A stretch of 64,000 nucleotides of DNA from Urechis unicinctus. Taxonomy: Eukaryota; Annelida; Polychaeta; Xenopneusta; Urechidae. Each line of letters begins with the position of its first letter. Position 1 is the stretch's first letter. The translations under genes were made by a program, and so were the position numbers. This document shows positions 1 through 10,029 of this stretch, in pieces. A model generated the notes under the pieces. That model saw only the letters and a program-made list of their open reading frames with translations, had not been told where the DNA came from and ran no database searches. Location of the stretch: assembly GCA_034190875.2 (NCBI GenBank), contig CM067346.1, forward strand, positions 12,904,435-12,968,434, written 5' to 3'.

Positions 1-839
1 TTCCGGTTGTGTAGTGCTTTACAGAATGAATTTTATTAAGCGAAGCTCACATGGTTGAGTGCCATAAAGCTGAACAATTGGTTGAACCGATAACATACAC
101 ACGTAAAGACACTGAGCTGCGTAAGAGCTTGGACCTTTAGAGTAAGATGGTATTAAACGCCTATTTGGGTCATTCAGACAGGCATACGGGATGATGAAAA
201 TGACAGTGTAGCGCGCTAGTGACTTCTTCTCGTAATGTATGGTAGTTGTAAACGTGATTTGGCGGTGCTTATGTTGTATTCTAGGCAAGCATACAAGCCA
301 GCTTTAAGCTACTACAATCGCCTACCCAATTTCCGACTTCTGACTTATATTATAGTCAAATAAATCAGAGATCGTTTTGGAACATAACCTGGAAGTGTTA
401 TGTAAGTTTAGATAGTGTCAGAACCACATATAGTGATACATATTGACACTTATAAGAGGAACGCGTGGTGATAACCTTCCAGGGTTTCTGTGTTGTGTCA
501 TGTTGCCAATGAGTTTATAATGAGAACCATATCCAATGGCTAACTTTCAACATTTTGTGAGCTAAATCAGCTAAGCCATATATGTCGTAGGATTAATCCA
601 AGCGTCAGGTGGGCAGATTTTGACTGAGCAGTAGGTCGTCCCGCAGGTATTTAGTTCGATTCGAAGATGCGATAACTTGGTGACTGGTTACTTGTCGCTT
701 TGAATGCCTCACGTGATTGCGTTTAGGGACCGCAGTTGTACTGACATAAGACGCTAACGCTCCATCTCTTGTCTGTCATCGTGACTACAGCAGCTGCCAA
801 TAATAGATTTAATCGTTGGAGTATTGGTTGTTCATGCGG
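1..839. other. AT-rich DNA, no gene recognised
   Basis: No recognisable protein domain, RNA gene or repeat was found here. Open frames are short and lack family signatures. Confidence 0.5.
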
Positions 840-1530
840 TATACATTAGCTGACAAATTTTCTGACGTGCTACTGCAGTAGACTATCGTGCATTTACGAA
901 AACAAGTCGTGCACAATGCTTTACATTGTATTCCTCAAAGTAAGGTGGTTCAACTAGATGATATTCAATAGGCTCAAAAAGCGGCAATAATCGTGGGGCA
1001 TTTGCTCCTTAACATGCAACATTCCCTTTTTGGAACTTTATTCCGTTTTACAGATAATATATTTTTTTTAATGTGCTATTCATCTCAACTTCCCTGACGT
1101 CCATCTAATACACGTACTGTCACAATCACACATTCATATAAGAGGCAAGTGTTGCATGAATGTATAACCATCAGTTATTGAAAGACATGCAAGGCATCGA
1201 CTGCTGGTATAGCAACAAAGACACGCATCTGTACGGACCAACATCAGTGCATCTTCAATTAACATTCTGCAGAGATATTGACAAGAAACTGCACAATATC
1301 TTACTTTACGCACAAATTTTTTGCAATCAATGTCTGCTTTGAGCTATTTCATATTGTGTTTGTTGCTAATCGGATTTACCTCAACACGGTGGCACAGATA
1401 TATGTTTCGGCAAATGTAGCTCATCTAAATTTATTTTATGAGGTCGATCCTTTTACGCCAGTCTCGCTCTTTAGTATTTGTGCAAGCTACGTGACACGCT
1501 TCAGTACTTAGATCTTAATGTGATCGCAAC
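840..1530. repeat. Diverged repeat module R2/R3, copy 1
   Basis: This segment aligns by eye with 10,050-11,000, and more weakly with 28,060-28,370 and 52,050-52,740. Shared landmarks in the same order are atacattagctgac, gcatttac, a cacaatgc...attcctc run, ggctcaaaaag, gttgcatgaatg followed by tcagttattgaaaga, and caatgtctg(c/t)tttgagctatt. The copies differ by many substitutions and indels. No conserved reading frame is evident, so it is treated as old duplicated noncoding DNA. Confidence 0.6.
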
Positions 1531-2249
1531 CTCATATTAATAACAAAACCTTTTTGTCCATTAGATTATTAGATGCTATAATTAGTGTTGTGTCACCAGT
1601 AAAAGTAAGAACCTTTCATGAATTAGCGTATAAGCATTGCTTACTGCATATAAACATTTATTCTATGTTGAAAGATATTTGAGCATAATTCTTGAAGCCC
1701 GATCTTCCCAATAATACAACCACTCAAGCTAACAAGGTGCTGACAATAAACGATAAGCCAGATACCAGATGTATGGTGTTTATGACCATTCTGTCGACAA
1801 GGAATTTCAGCTTAACTGTGCGATCATTACCATAACAAAACTCTTTATTCAAGGTAAGCGGTGTGCATACTTTTCATAACAAGAAGTGATAGTGGTGAAA
1901 GGAATATCATATTCAAGTTCATCAAGTGGTTGTCATGACTGCACCTGGCCGAAGTATTAGTGAAAACATATTTAAGACACCAACCAGCTTGTCTTGCAAT
2001 GATGACGCACTATTGAAAAGCACCTGTCTTTTGAGGAGTGGTAGATGAAGGGACCCAGACCGATAGTGGTCAGCAAGGAAAGTCGAAATACTTACACGCA
2101 GCATGTGTATTACTACGCATATGTACACAAGATATTAGTTACAAATATGCACATATATATGTATCTCCATATATAAACCTTTACGAAAAAGTCAAATAAA
2201 CAGCAGTTAAATAAAGCTCTCGTTCAAATTGTCATAAAGATATGTTTAT
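1531..2249. other. No feature recognised
   Basis: AT-rich sequence with no domain-bearing open frame, no RNA gene and no clear repeat. Confidence 0.4.
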
Positions 2250-2700
2250 TCATTTATTTACTTATACAGATAAGCATGGTGGCAATGAAACAGAGCGTTC
2301 GGTATATGCTCGATCAATTGGTAACTTAGGCGCCTTGATCAATGTAATATAGACAAATTTAGAGTGCATTTCACCGTTTGTATAATAGATCCTGCCAGCT
2401 ACCTAACTGCTATCTGCAATTTCAAATGTGCCCCCTGATCGGTAGTCTGATTCAATAGCTGCCACAGTTGATTTATTGACTTGAATAAACACGTCGCTTC
2501 CTCTTGGACTCCATATTTGTTACACTAAATGACAGGGTTAGCTTATTGTAGTCACAAGTGAAAGGACTGTAAAGTACAAATTAAATCAAATGAGTGGGTT
2601 TTTTATGTATATGATTTCGTAAATTTGTCCTATAGAAGGGAAAATAAAAGGCAAATGTACAATTGTTTAGCTTCAAAAAGCGTGCCCGAACCACCTTTAA
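2250..2700. repeat. Diverged repeat module M, copy 1 (pairs with 46,280-46,680)
   Basis: Shared landmarks with the 46.3-kb copy, in order, are gctatctgcaatttcaaatg / gctatttgcaatttgaaatg, tcgcttcctctt, atgacagggttagc, tttgtcctatag and acaattgttt. The orientation is the same. No coding frame is conserved between the copies. Confidence 0.6.
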
Positions 2701-2963
2701 GTTACATGGGAGAAAGCCACGGCATTATATATATGAGTCTGATATAGCACATTATAATATATCTGTGTTAATGCTATTCATGACGATACATGCTATCTTA
2801 CCACCATTTCTTTCGAGCATGTACTTTAATTTTGTTTAACATGCTGCCGTGTTGTTTGTGCCGTCTTACCTCCCATCACCTTTATACCATTCTTACAACA
2901 AGCTCTCTCAGTCAATAAGGCTAGAAAATAGATTAAAAGAGGTGGCAGCCATAATCGAGGCTG

Positions 2964-2968
2964 ATTCC
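2964..2968. repeat. Target-site duplication, left
   Basis: ATTCC immediately outside the 3' LTR. The identical 5-mer lies at 4,768-4,772. Five-bp duplications are normal for gypsy-type integration. Confidence 0.85.
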
Positions 2969-3081
2969 TAACAAACGATAGACTCACATGGCCAGCCAAA
3001 CCGAAAGTGGTATGCTAAATATCCGCTAGATGTCGTACGTCGTGCATGATACATAGAGCTAGATATATGCATTATATCACA
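2969..3081 (-). repeat. 3' LTR (113 bp)
   Basis: Aligns without gaps to 4,655-4,767 with about ten mismatches. Read on the minus strand it begins TGTGATATAATGC and ends GTTTGTTA, so its right end is TA rather than the canonical CA. Confidence 0.88.
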
Positions 3082-3093
3082 TCGCCCTTTTCT
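3082..3093 (-). other. Polypurine tract of the LTR element
   Basis: Minus-strand GAAAAGGGCGA abuts the TGTGATATAATG start of the 3' LTR. This is where plus-strand priming occurs in LTR elements. Confidence 0.7.
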
Positions 3094-3163
3094 ATGAAAA
3101 GCATTTATTACAATCATAAACATACGAGCTGGAGATTCTGGTGTTTCTAATTCTCGTAGCGGC

Positions 3164-3921
3164 TCAGGATGCTCTGATTCGTCGCTGGCATTTGAGCTCT
3201 GCTGGACTGTTCAGTTTATTGGTCAGCGGTGTTGTGCGTAGCCTCAATAGCGGTAGGTTCCAGTCCGCTCCTGACCCAATCTGCCGTACAATGAAGCCGT
3301 TTGACTGTGGGTATCTGGTTAATGATGAAGTATGGCGGAAACCATATTCTTCTGCCAGTTTGATAAATGCTTGCCCCACATACTGGGGCCCATTGTCAGA
3401 TCGGACGATGTCGGGTATGCCAAATATGCCGCAGTACTTGCGCATGATGTTAGCAACTGATTCAGATGTTAAGTGTTTCGGCAGTTTGTCCACGAGGGAA
3501 AACTTGGTGTAATAATCAGTCACTATAAGGTAGTGATCTTTGCCAATCTGGAATATGTCTTTCCCGATAACGCTCCATGGGCGACCGGGTGTGTCAGTCG
3601 GTATCATCGTTTCTGACGTCTGGGCCCTTTGTGACTCCTCGCATACAGCACACTCTTTCCACATCCTCTCGATGTCTTCATTGATGCGAGGCCAGTTTAC
3701 ATCCCGCTTTGCACGTAGCTGGGTTTTCACGATTCCCATGTGCCCAGTGTGGAGATTTTGTAGGACGCTCTTGCGCTGTGGTTGAGGTATGAACACACGA
3801 TCTCCTTTCATGATCAGTCCATCATCGATCGACAGTTCATCTCGGTAGGACCAGAAGGATCGTAAGCTGGTTGGTAGCTCCCGTTGTTCGTCGGGCCATC
3901 CTGTGAAAATGATGCCGCTTC
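3164..3921 (-). pseudogene. Gypsy-type integrase remnant, catalytic glutamate deleted
   Basis: Reading on the minus strand, the fragment starts near 3,921 with the pre-integrase segment (GWPDEQRELPTSL, then SFWSYRDELSIDDGL). It continues into an HHCC zinc-binding region (LHTGHMG, then CAVC) and an integrase catalytic core. The first two acidic residues of the DDE triad are visible, Asp in KDIFQ and Asp in SDNGPQY. The block that should carry the Glu (normally right after YPQSNG) is lost. The frame goes from YPQSNG via about 12 unrelated residues to LLRLRTTPL, which lies downstream of the Glu in relatives. A stop follows SPAEL...RRIRAS, so no C-terminal domain remains. It cannot be an active integrase. 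Confidence 0.88.
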
Positions 3922-4092
3922 GTTATCGAATAGTCGAAGGCTGTTGTAGATTTTTTTACCATCGTCGTCCAAGGCTTGCTGGATGTGTGGTGCCAGATCT
4001 TGGTCTTTGATGCCTTCGGTCTTGGTGTATAGCTTTATGCGTTGTTCCCACAGGCTGAAGCGTTGGACAAGGTAGGTCTTCTTCGCGAATTC
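3915..4092 (-). pseudogene. Gag N-terminal remnant joined to the integrase remnant
   Basis: On the minus strand, after an in-frame TAG two codons upstream of the first homologous codon, the frame reads FAKKTYLVQRFSLWEQRIKL and then YTKTEGIKDQDLAPHIQQAL...KKIYNSLRLFDNEA. The pattern of a Trp, a hydrophobic helix and a YNSL-type block is that of gypsy Gag capsid N-termini. Around 3,915-3,921 the homology switches to pre-integrase sequence in another frame, so a deletion fused gag to the 3' part of pol. Gag assignment rests on pattern recognition only. Confidence 0.6.
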
Positions 4093-4360
4093 TAACTACG
4101 GTGCTTATTTGTGTGACTCCCGACTAGCCAATGTTCTAGTTTTGTGGGCGATGTAGCGAACACTGGTGCGGTGAGCACAGGTTTGGTATAGCTACACAAG
4201 TACTACTAGCGTTTCACTTCCCTAAGCGGCGTTTCTATGGCACAGGGTATAGTACTAAGCACAGTTCGTTGATGATTCGATGAGTAAGTTCTGGGTGCTT
4301 ACAATAGCGACAAATGAGCTTACACAACGTTATTGTCACTGTTTATGTGTTTTGTTACCA

Positions 4361-4492
4361 CTCGTTCGCCTGAACAATAGGTTTGCTGAACCATACCACT
4401 GTTGAAGCAAAGGTCTATATTATCGCTCACTGGGACGATCAGTCGTTCTCTTGAACTACGCCACTGTTTCTTGCAAAGTTCTCTATTATCGC
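4361..4492. repeat. Two-copy 66-bp tandem repeat in the element's leader
   Basis: Copies at about 4,361-4,426 and 4,427-4,492 share ccactgtt, gcaaag and tattatcgc in register. They lie between the 5' LTR and the gag remnant. Confidence 0.6.
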
Positions 4493-4644
4493 CCCCTCCG
4501 TGTCCCGCGATTCACTCACGTTTCTAACCTCTCTAGAGTTACAAGAGTCACTTAATCCTGTCGTTTACCCTCGTTGCTGGTGGTACTTGATGTTGGAGTG
4601 GAAGTTGACGTTGAAATCGGCCTTTTTAGGCTGATTTATCACTA

Positions 4645-4654
4645 GCTGCCACCA
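4645..4654 (-). other. Primer-binding site of the LTR element
   Basis: Minus-strand TGGTGGCAGC begins directly after the 5' LTR. A TGG start, complementary to the CCA end of a tRNA, is typical. The tRNA species is not assigned. Confidence 0.7.
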
Positions 4655-4767
4655 TAACAAACGACAGACTCACATGGACAGCCAAACCGAAAGTGGTGTG
4701 TTTAATAAACGCTAGATGTCGTACATCGTGCATGATACATGGAGCTAGGTATATGCATTATATCACA
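4655..4767 (-). repeat. 5' LTR (113 bp)
   Basis: Direct-repeat partner of 2,969-3,081, same length. It starts TGTGATATAATGC on the minus strand. Confidence 0.88.
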
Positions 4768-4772
4768 ATTCC
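4768..4772. repeat. Target-site duplication, right
   Basis: ATTCC directly outside the 5' LTR, identical to 2,964-2,968. Confidence 0.85.
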
Positions 4773-6312
4773 CTGAAATATTTGGGGTGAATAATTGTTG
4801 TTAAATGATTGTCATATAGACATGTGCAGGGATAGCAATTCCGCGAAGTCTGACAAAGGAGGAGCTACAACAAGAACAAGAATAGTACAAAACATAAATA
4901 ATTCTAGTCTTTATCTCATTTCAGGGTCTGCGTGCCAGCTGCAACAAGCTGATTCATTTTACCCCGACCTTTTCCTTCAACTTGCCCCGTGTCAAATCGC
5001 ACACTCACACCTTAATGGAGTTAAAGTATCAACAGCTGTAATTCGTTCGATACGTTGACTGAGTACCTCGCTAATATGATTTGCAAACCTGTTATGATGT
5101 ATGAACATTTTCTTCGAGTCTTCGTCTTGTACGTGGTCTAAGGGCCAACGTAGAGAAATATATAGGATGTTCTCACTTTATATAACAGGATCATTAACCA
5201 AGGCTGAGGTATAGGCTTGGTTCATTTATTCCGACCATGCGTGTACTGTACACCAAAAGTTTATTTAAAACAATATTATATGCATAAGATATATACTCAG
5301 ATTAGTATGCTTGAACAACCGGATCGTGTTATTTATACAATTGAGCAGTGATATAGCTACTGCTACCTCGAAGGTCACTGGCATTTCATTACTCTATGAT
5401 TACATTTGTAACTTGATAACTAAGCGCGCGTCAACAACCAATGTAAACGACCTCTACATCACTAACGGTGTATACTCAGAAAGAAGCCAAAATAAATCAT
5501 TGCGCATCTCCAGTAACGCGGCTGCAATACGTAATTAACTTGTTTGGAAAGCTTGAAAATTCGTGTTGATATTTTGGTACATTAATGAGGCCCAATGGCT
5601 GTTTCACTTCTGTGCAAACTACTCGTCTAGCTCATCGGGTACCTCACGCACAATCCGCAACATCTTCTCAGAAACAAATATTAACGCGGTCAGAATTATC
5701 TGTATGATGTACCGAGTATTACCTTGTTAGACGCTGACTAATATATCAGGCGTGTGTTAGCTTCACAACAGTCAAACTGATCAACGCCATATTTTATGAT
5801 TTTTCTCTTGTTAGGAAGTTGACATATGGAGTACGGGAGACAATTGTTCATCGATTTTCTACCATAATTGGCTGTTATTCGCCGCAACAAAGGATATGTG
5901 CAATGAAAAACCTCGTTGATAGATGTGCAAGTAGATGTTTGAGGGGAAATTCATATTTCTATTACCTGTCTCATGCCTTGTGGTTGCGTATTAGGTTGTA
6001 CTGCAGGCTTTTCCAGCCATTTGTCGATGAACTAAACATGAATCCTACTGTGCAACCACCGACCAAGGAAGTGTCTAATACAGTATAGTAAATGATCTTT
6101 TTATTTTCAACAGTTTCTGCATAGTTTATATATGACACGAGGAATGACATTGGCTGCGACCAGAATTCAGTCTTAACTAGTACGTTTAACATAGAGCACG
6201 TGACCTGCTTTTAGAATCGAGGTGACTACAACAGCACCCGCCTTTAAAATACATGTAAGATAGATGATAATTAACAATCCTGCCCTGGGACGAGAGGCGC
6301 TGTTGTTTTTGT
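4773..6312. other. No feature recognised
   Basis: Only chance-length open frames, none with a recognisable domain. No RNA gene or clear repeat was seen. Confidence 0.4.
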
Positions 6313-6704
6313 TTACACGTTAAGTCCGGCAGATGCTCTTGTAAGTTCTCGTGACACAGCTATTAAACGCCATGCTGTTGGCACAAAGAAATTCATCGTC
6401 CAAACGATTGCAAATGTGGTGCTCAAAAACATTTGCGTGTTGCTGAATTCCAATTCGTCATATGACTCCAGTTCCCTGGAATCCCATTCATTTGATTGTT
6501 TCAAGTCTAACAAAAAAGAATTAGTCAAGCCATTAAGACGGGACATCTCGGCGAGTTGTTGTCTTTTTAGAAATGCAACTTTTGCAGATTTGAATATGAC
6601 GTCCGCCCTAATATTTGCAGAAGTGATCACGACTACGCTTGAGACTAGTAACCCCGTATACACACTTAGATACCCATAGTGGTTGATGGTTGGAGCACAA
6701 TAAC
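6313..6704 (-). CDS. Possible terminal exon of a membrane protein (weak candidate)
   Basis: The minus strand is open for about 130 codons to a stop at 6,313. A splice-acceptor-like tract (tttgctgttgttgcag) ends at about 6,705, after which the frame reads GYCAPTINHYGYLSVYTGLL and on. Two hydrophobic stretches could be membrane spans, one near the start (YLSVYTGLLVSSVVVITSA) and one near the end (MFLSTTFAIVWTMNFFVPTA). They flank a polar middle containing LKQSNEWDSRELESYDELE. There is no initiating Met at the left edge, so it would be an internal or last exon. I recognise no family. A frame of this length is expected a few times by chance in the window, so this is only a candidate. Confidence 0.2.
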
Positions 6705-6804
6705 CTGCAACAACAGCAAAATCCTGATGCTATTGCAACGACAAAGTAACGCATGGGTTGGACTGCTCTCTAACACACGCCAAAATATTTGAATGCGAGA
6801 TGAG

Positions 6805-8420
6805 GGGCATTCGGCATTGTCTAAAAATGTATCGGACTTTTTTGTGCGTCGGTAAGTTCACGAATGAATGAACCTTGATAAGGCCTCAGCAATGACGCGC
6901 AGTCTGCTTAATAATGCATGTATTGCGATGATTGTCAGATGGTGCAATTATATGTTTTCTTCATAAATTTATATAGTAATCCACCAATATATGTTGTAAA
7001 AGCGCCGCGATCCAATTTGAGTTGCTTGGCCGATGTCAAAGTGCTGAATCAAACGCACTCTAACAGTTGTCGTGACGAATTTATTAAAGTTTTAACTTCC
7101 CAGGCAATGCCAGATACGTCCCCTGTTCCCTTCTTGAAAGTTCCTGCCTTGCTTCAAAAAGCATGCCGACACTTGTCTCCACTTGCACGTAGAGCTCAAG
7201 GCCCGACTTGATTAGAGAATAGCGCCTATAGCATAGTTGCGTTATTGAAGTGTAATAAGGCTTCGTGCAAAGTATCTTGCTTTGAATGTTAAGCCATGGC
7301 CAGTACAAGCTATAAACTTCGGTGCTCTCTTCCTCTAGGACAATGTCAAACGTTTGTGTTGGGTATCGCCAAGCTTCGAATGTCACGAAAACATAACAAG
7401 ACGTTATATAACTATGACGCGTTCCGCGGGCGTCTCTCTTGTGGTCTTACAATTTAACGCTCAGTACTTTGTTGTAGACGATACAGGCGGTCGTTACAAT
7501 GAGTCGATGAAAGCGATGTTATCCAATAATTTCAATAATGTTCTACAATACGAATACCCTGCATTCCACTGCAATACATACACCTTGCGCCAGAATGCCA
7601 CGTCCTTGCACCATATGTTCTATATTTCTATACCTGATTGCTAAATTTGGCAAATTTCTATTTCGCGCTAAATGACTGATTTTGTTTTCGAAATAATAAC
7701 ACTGGGCATGGAAACCTTTACTTTAACAAAGTATGTTCTAACTGCTAACGTCTTTGTTATACAGCAGTATGACAAACATGTACCTAAAATGCTGAATGAC
7801 TAAAACACGTCAGCATGCAACATACTGCCACAAAATTTCGCCACATTGTCATATACACGGTTAGCTTACGTCCTGTACACTTACTGTTTGTAGTCGACAA
7901 ATTGGCACTTCAACATAGATGCTTAGGGATATGGCGATAAATTTTAAAAATGTCTTCACGTATATTTAATGAGGCAGATCCGTGACAGATTACACTTTAC
8001 TGCAACGTTCGTACCATGATTAATCGCCCGCTGACGAATCCCAACGTGTCCAAACCGAGAATGGTGTCAATATATCTTGGTCATTCACACAGGTTATTGC
8101 CCTGATCTAAAAACTTTAGAGCTATCATTTGGCTTCCAATTAGTGAAGGATGTCATTAGTCATAAAAAACTTCGGCTTTGTTGTGTATTTACCAATACGC
8201 TTAGCAAACCTGTTTGCCCATTTCCGCAGATCCAAGGCCTAGTTCATGTAACTATATAACAACTAACCTTAGATTCCATTCGCTTACAATAGTCATATTG
8301 CTACTGGTCTTCCCACAAACTCGCACAAGACTCACTTGCACCAGTGAACTGGATATTGGCCTTGGATGTTTTAATCTTTCATGATATATTCTTCTATGCG
8401 TACAAACTACCGTTGAACCT
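6805..8420. repeat. Diverged duplicated block, copy 1 (pairs with 19,110-21,090)
   Basis: Ordered, same-strand landmarks are shared with 19.1-21.1 kb: cattcggcattgtcta, ataaggcctca, aaagtgctgaatcaaac, gcaaagtat followed by tttgaat, tctcttgtggtctta, caggc(a/g)gtcgttacaatg and gcacaagactcact. The copies are heavily diverged, and open frames in one are broken in the other. Confidence 0.65.
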
Positions 8421-9129
8421 CGATTAGTGTGAACTATAGCGTCACAATTTAGCCAAATTCATTGTTGCCAATCCCTTTAATATTAATGAAATGCACATAA
8501 TTGGAAATAAACGCCCTTTGTATAACGTCGACGGGAATTTTCATCCTAACTTACTTATGCGCATACACACTGCTGCTATTTGCGACCACAATCATTTGCT
8601 TCAGATGAGATATATGGTAAGCAATCGGCTCCTATCTGCTGCCATAACGACGAATGAATTATCTTATATGAGGGGTACTTCAGCTTATGCAACGAGGTGG
8701 TACACATGGATGAAGACGATGGTTGGGCCGATTGGATGACAACATCTTGCTCATGTTGTCAACCTATAAAACTCATAATGCCTCGACGACAGCCAACCGG
8801 AATGCTACAAACAGTCACTCATACTGTCAAAAAGAGATATATTGTTGATTGATGTTGATATCGCTGGTGGCGTAGGAGCGAAGTAAACGTAAAACATTTT
8901 TAAATCCATCACCAAATCGTCATGATTTCCTTTCACAAGATATCGGAAAGTTGCACAGACAGTCATTCCTTTTTTGATGAGAGATTAATCTCATAATCGT
9001 GGCTTCCCAATGTTTTGCCATCTTTGAACTGTAGAGGAACGGCTTTGTTAGCAGTCGTTGCGGCAAAAATTGCCAATCCGTCAATATTTGCAAGATTTAT
9101 TCTCTCCGAGATCAGATAGACGGATAAAT
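8421..9129. other. No feature recognised
   Basis: AT-rich DNA without a recognisable gene or repeat. Confidence 0.4.
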
Positions 9130-10010
9130 GACAACTGGACTATTAACGCTGGCACAACAGTTTTAGCCTGTATGTACTGCAGTGCCAGGTAAATAATCAG
9201 CACACTGTCAATCCATCAAATAGCTCGTCGTATGAACATTCAATAGGCAACAGCGCGCAGAGATATATTTATGAATGACTACGCGCATGAAAAGACTGTA
9301 GTTACGATACTAAGTGGGCTTTATTTAACATTGTGAATGTGTGCTATCGATATCGCTATCGAATATTGAATGCATTTTCTATGCTGTGGGCATATTCGCT
9401 GGTTATAGGCTAAATGCACATGTAAAGAATAGATCAAGCTACCTTTCGGTATGCGAACCGATTTACCGTTACCATTTACATAAGGCAAGAGAAGTAATAC
9501 AGGTACAGCGCCCACTGGGAAATAAACTCCTCTAAAGAATGGTGCAATTTTAATACATATTGTATACATTGTGGTATTGATATGAATTTGAGAGCAATTG
9601 CTCAAACCCCTGCGGATATATTTAACAAATTTTTAACGGGATACCGACAAGAGGTTTATCCGTTCGTTCATTCTTGATATGACTTCAGAATAACGGTTTC
9701 AGACAAATGATAGAAAACAGTAGCTCCAAAGATAGTTCTCATTTGCGTCATCCTTCCAGGTGATTGAGGCAGAATAGGCAACTGTACAATAATGATGCAT
9801 ACAGCAAACACGATATAATCGCATCCTAGGCTATGGGTTTCATCGAGTACCAGAATGTATATCCCCGATATTCATATAGGGCTGTTGATCGAATACACCT
9901 GCTCTTATAGACTATAATGTGCATGGGCGCAGTACAATCAATGGCGATCACTATACAAAATCGCCGTTAGTGGGCTACCCTGATGGCCAAATACATTAGC
10001 GGCCAAAACA
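9130..10010. repeat. Diverged modules R1 and S, copy 1
   Basis: The R1 part (9,130-9,500) recurs at 43,800-44,060, 45,700-46,000 and 63,890-64,000. Landmarks are gcagagatatatttatgaatgac / gtagag(a/g)tatatttatga, gatactaa, tatcgatatcgct-type tracts and acctttcggta. The adjoining 9,700-9,900 part aligns with 62,237-62,430 (acaaatgatagaa, gtagct, ggtgattga, tttcatcg). No coding frame is conserved. Confidence 0.6.
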
Positions 10011-10029
10011 TATGCAAACAAAAGATTCA

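Larger units (their letters stand above)
2969..4767 (-). mobile_element. Internally deleted Ty3/gypsy-type LTR retrotransposon (about 1.8 kb)
   Basis: The element lies on the minus strand and is bounded by two 113-bp direct repeats, 4,655-4,767 (5' LTR) and 2,969-3,081 (3' LTR). Outside these lies a perfect 5-bp target duplication, ATTCC (2,964-2,968 and 4,768-4,772). A primer-binding-site-like TGGTGGCAGC directly follows the 5' LTR, and a purine-rich run directly precedes the 3' LTR. The interior holds a gag-like fragment and an integrase fragment. Protease, reverse transcriptase and RNase H are missing. Autonomous members of this superfamily are usually 4-7 kb, so most of pol is gone. The LTRs differ at about ten of 113 sites by eye, indicating an old insertion. 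Confidence 0.9.

Noticed and set aside
7084-7386. 100-codon minus frame with partial similarity to the 19.4-kb copy
   Set aside because: Similarity extends equally outside the frame and the partner frame is broken, so ordinary noncoding duplication explains it.
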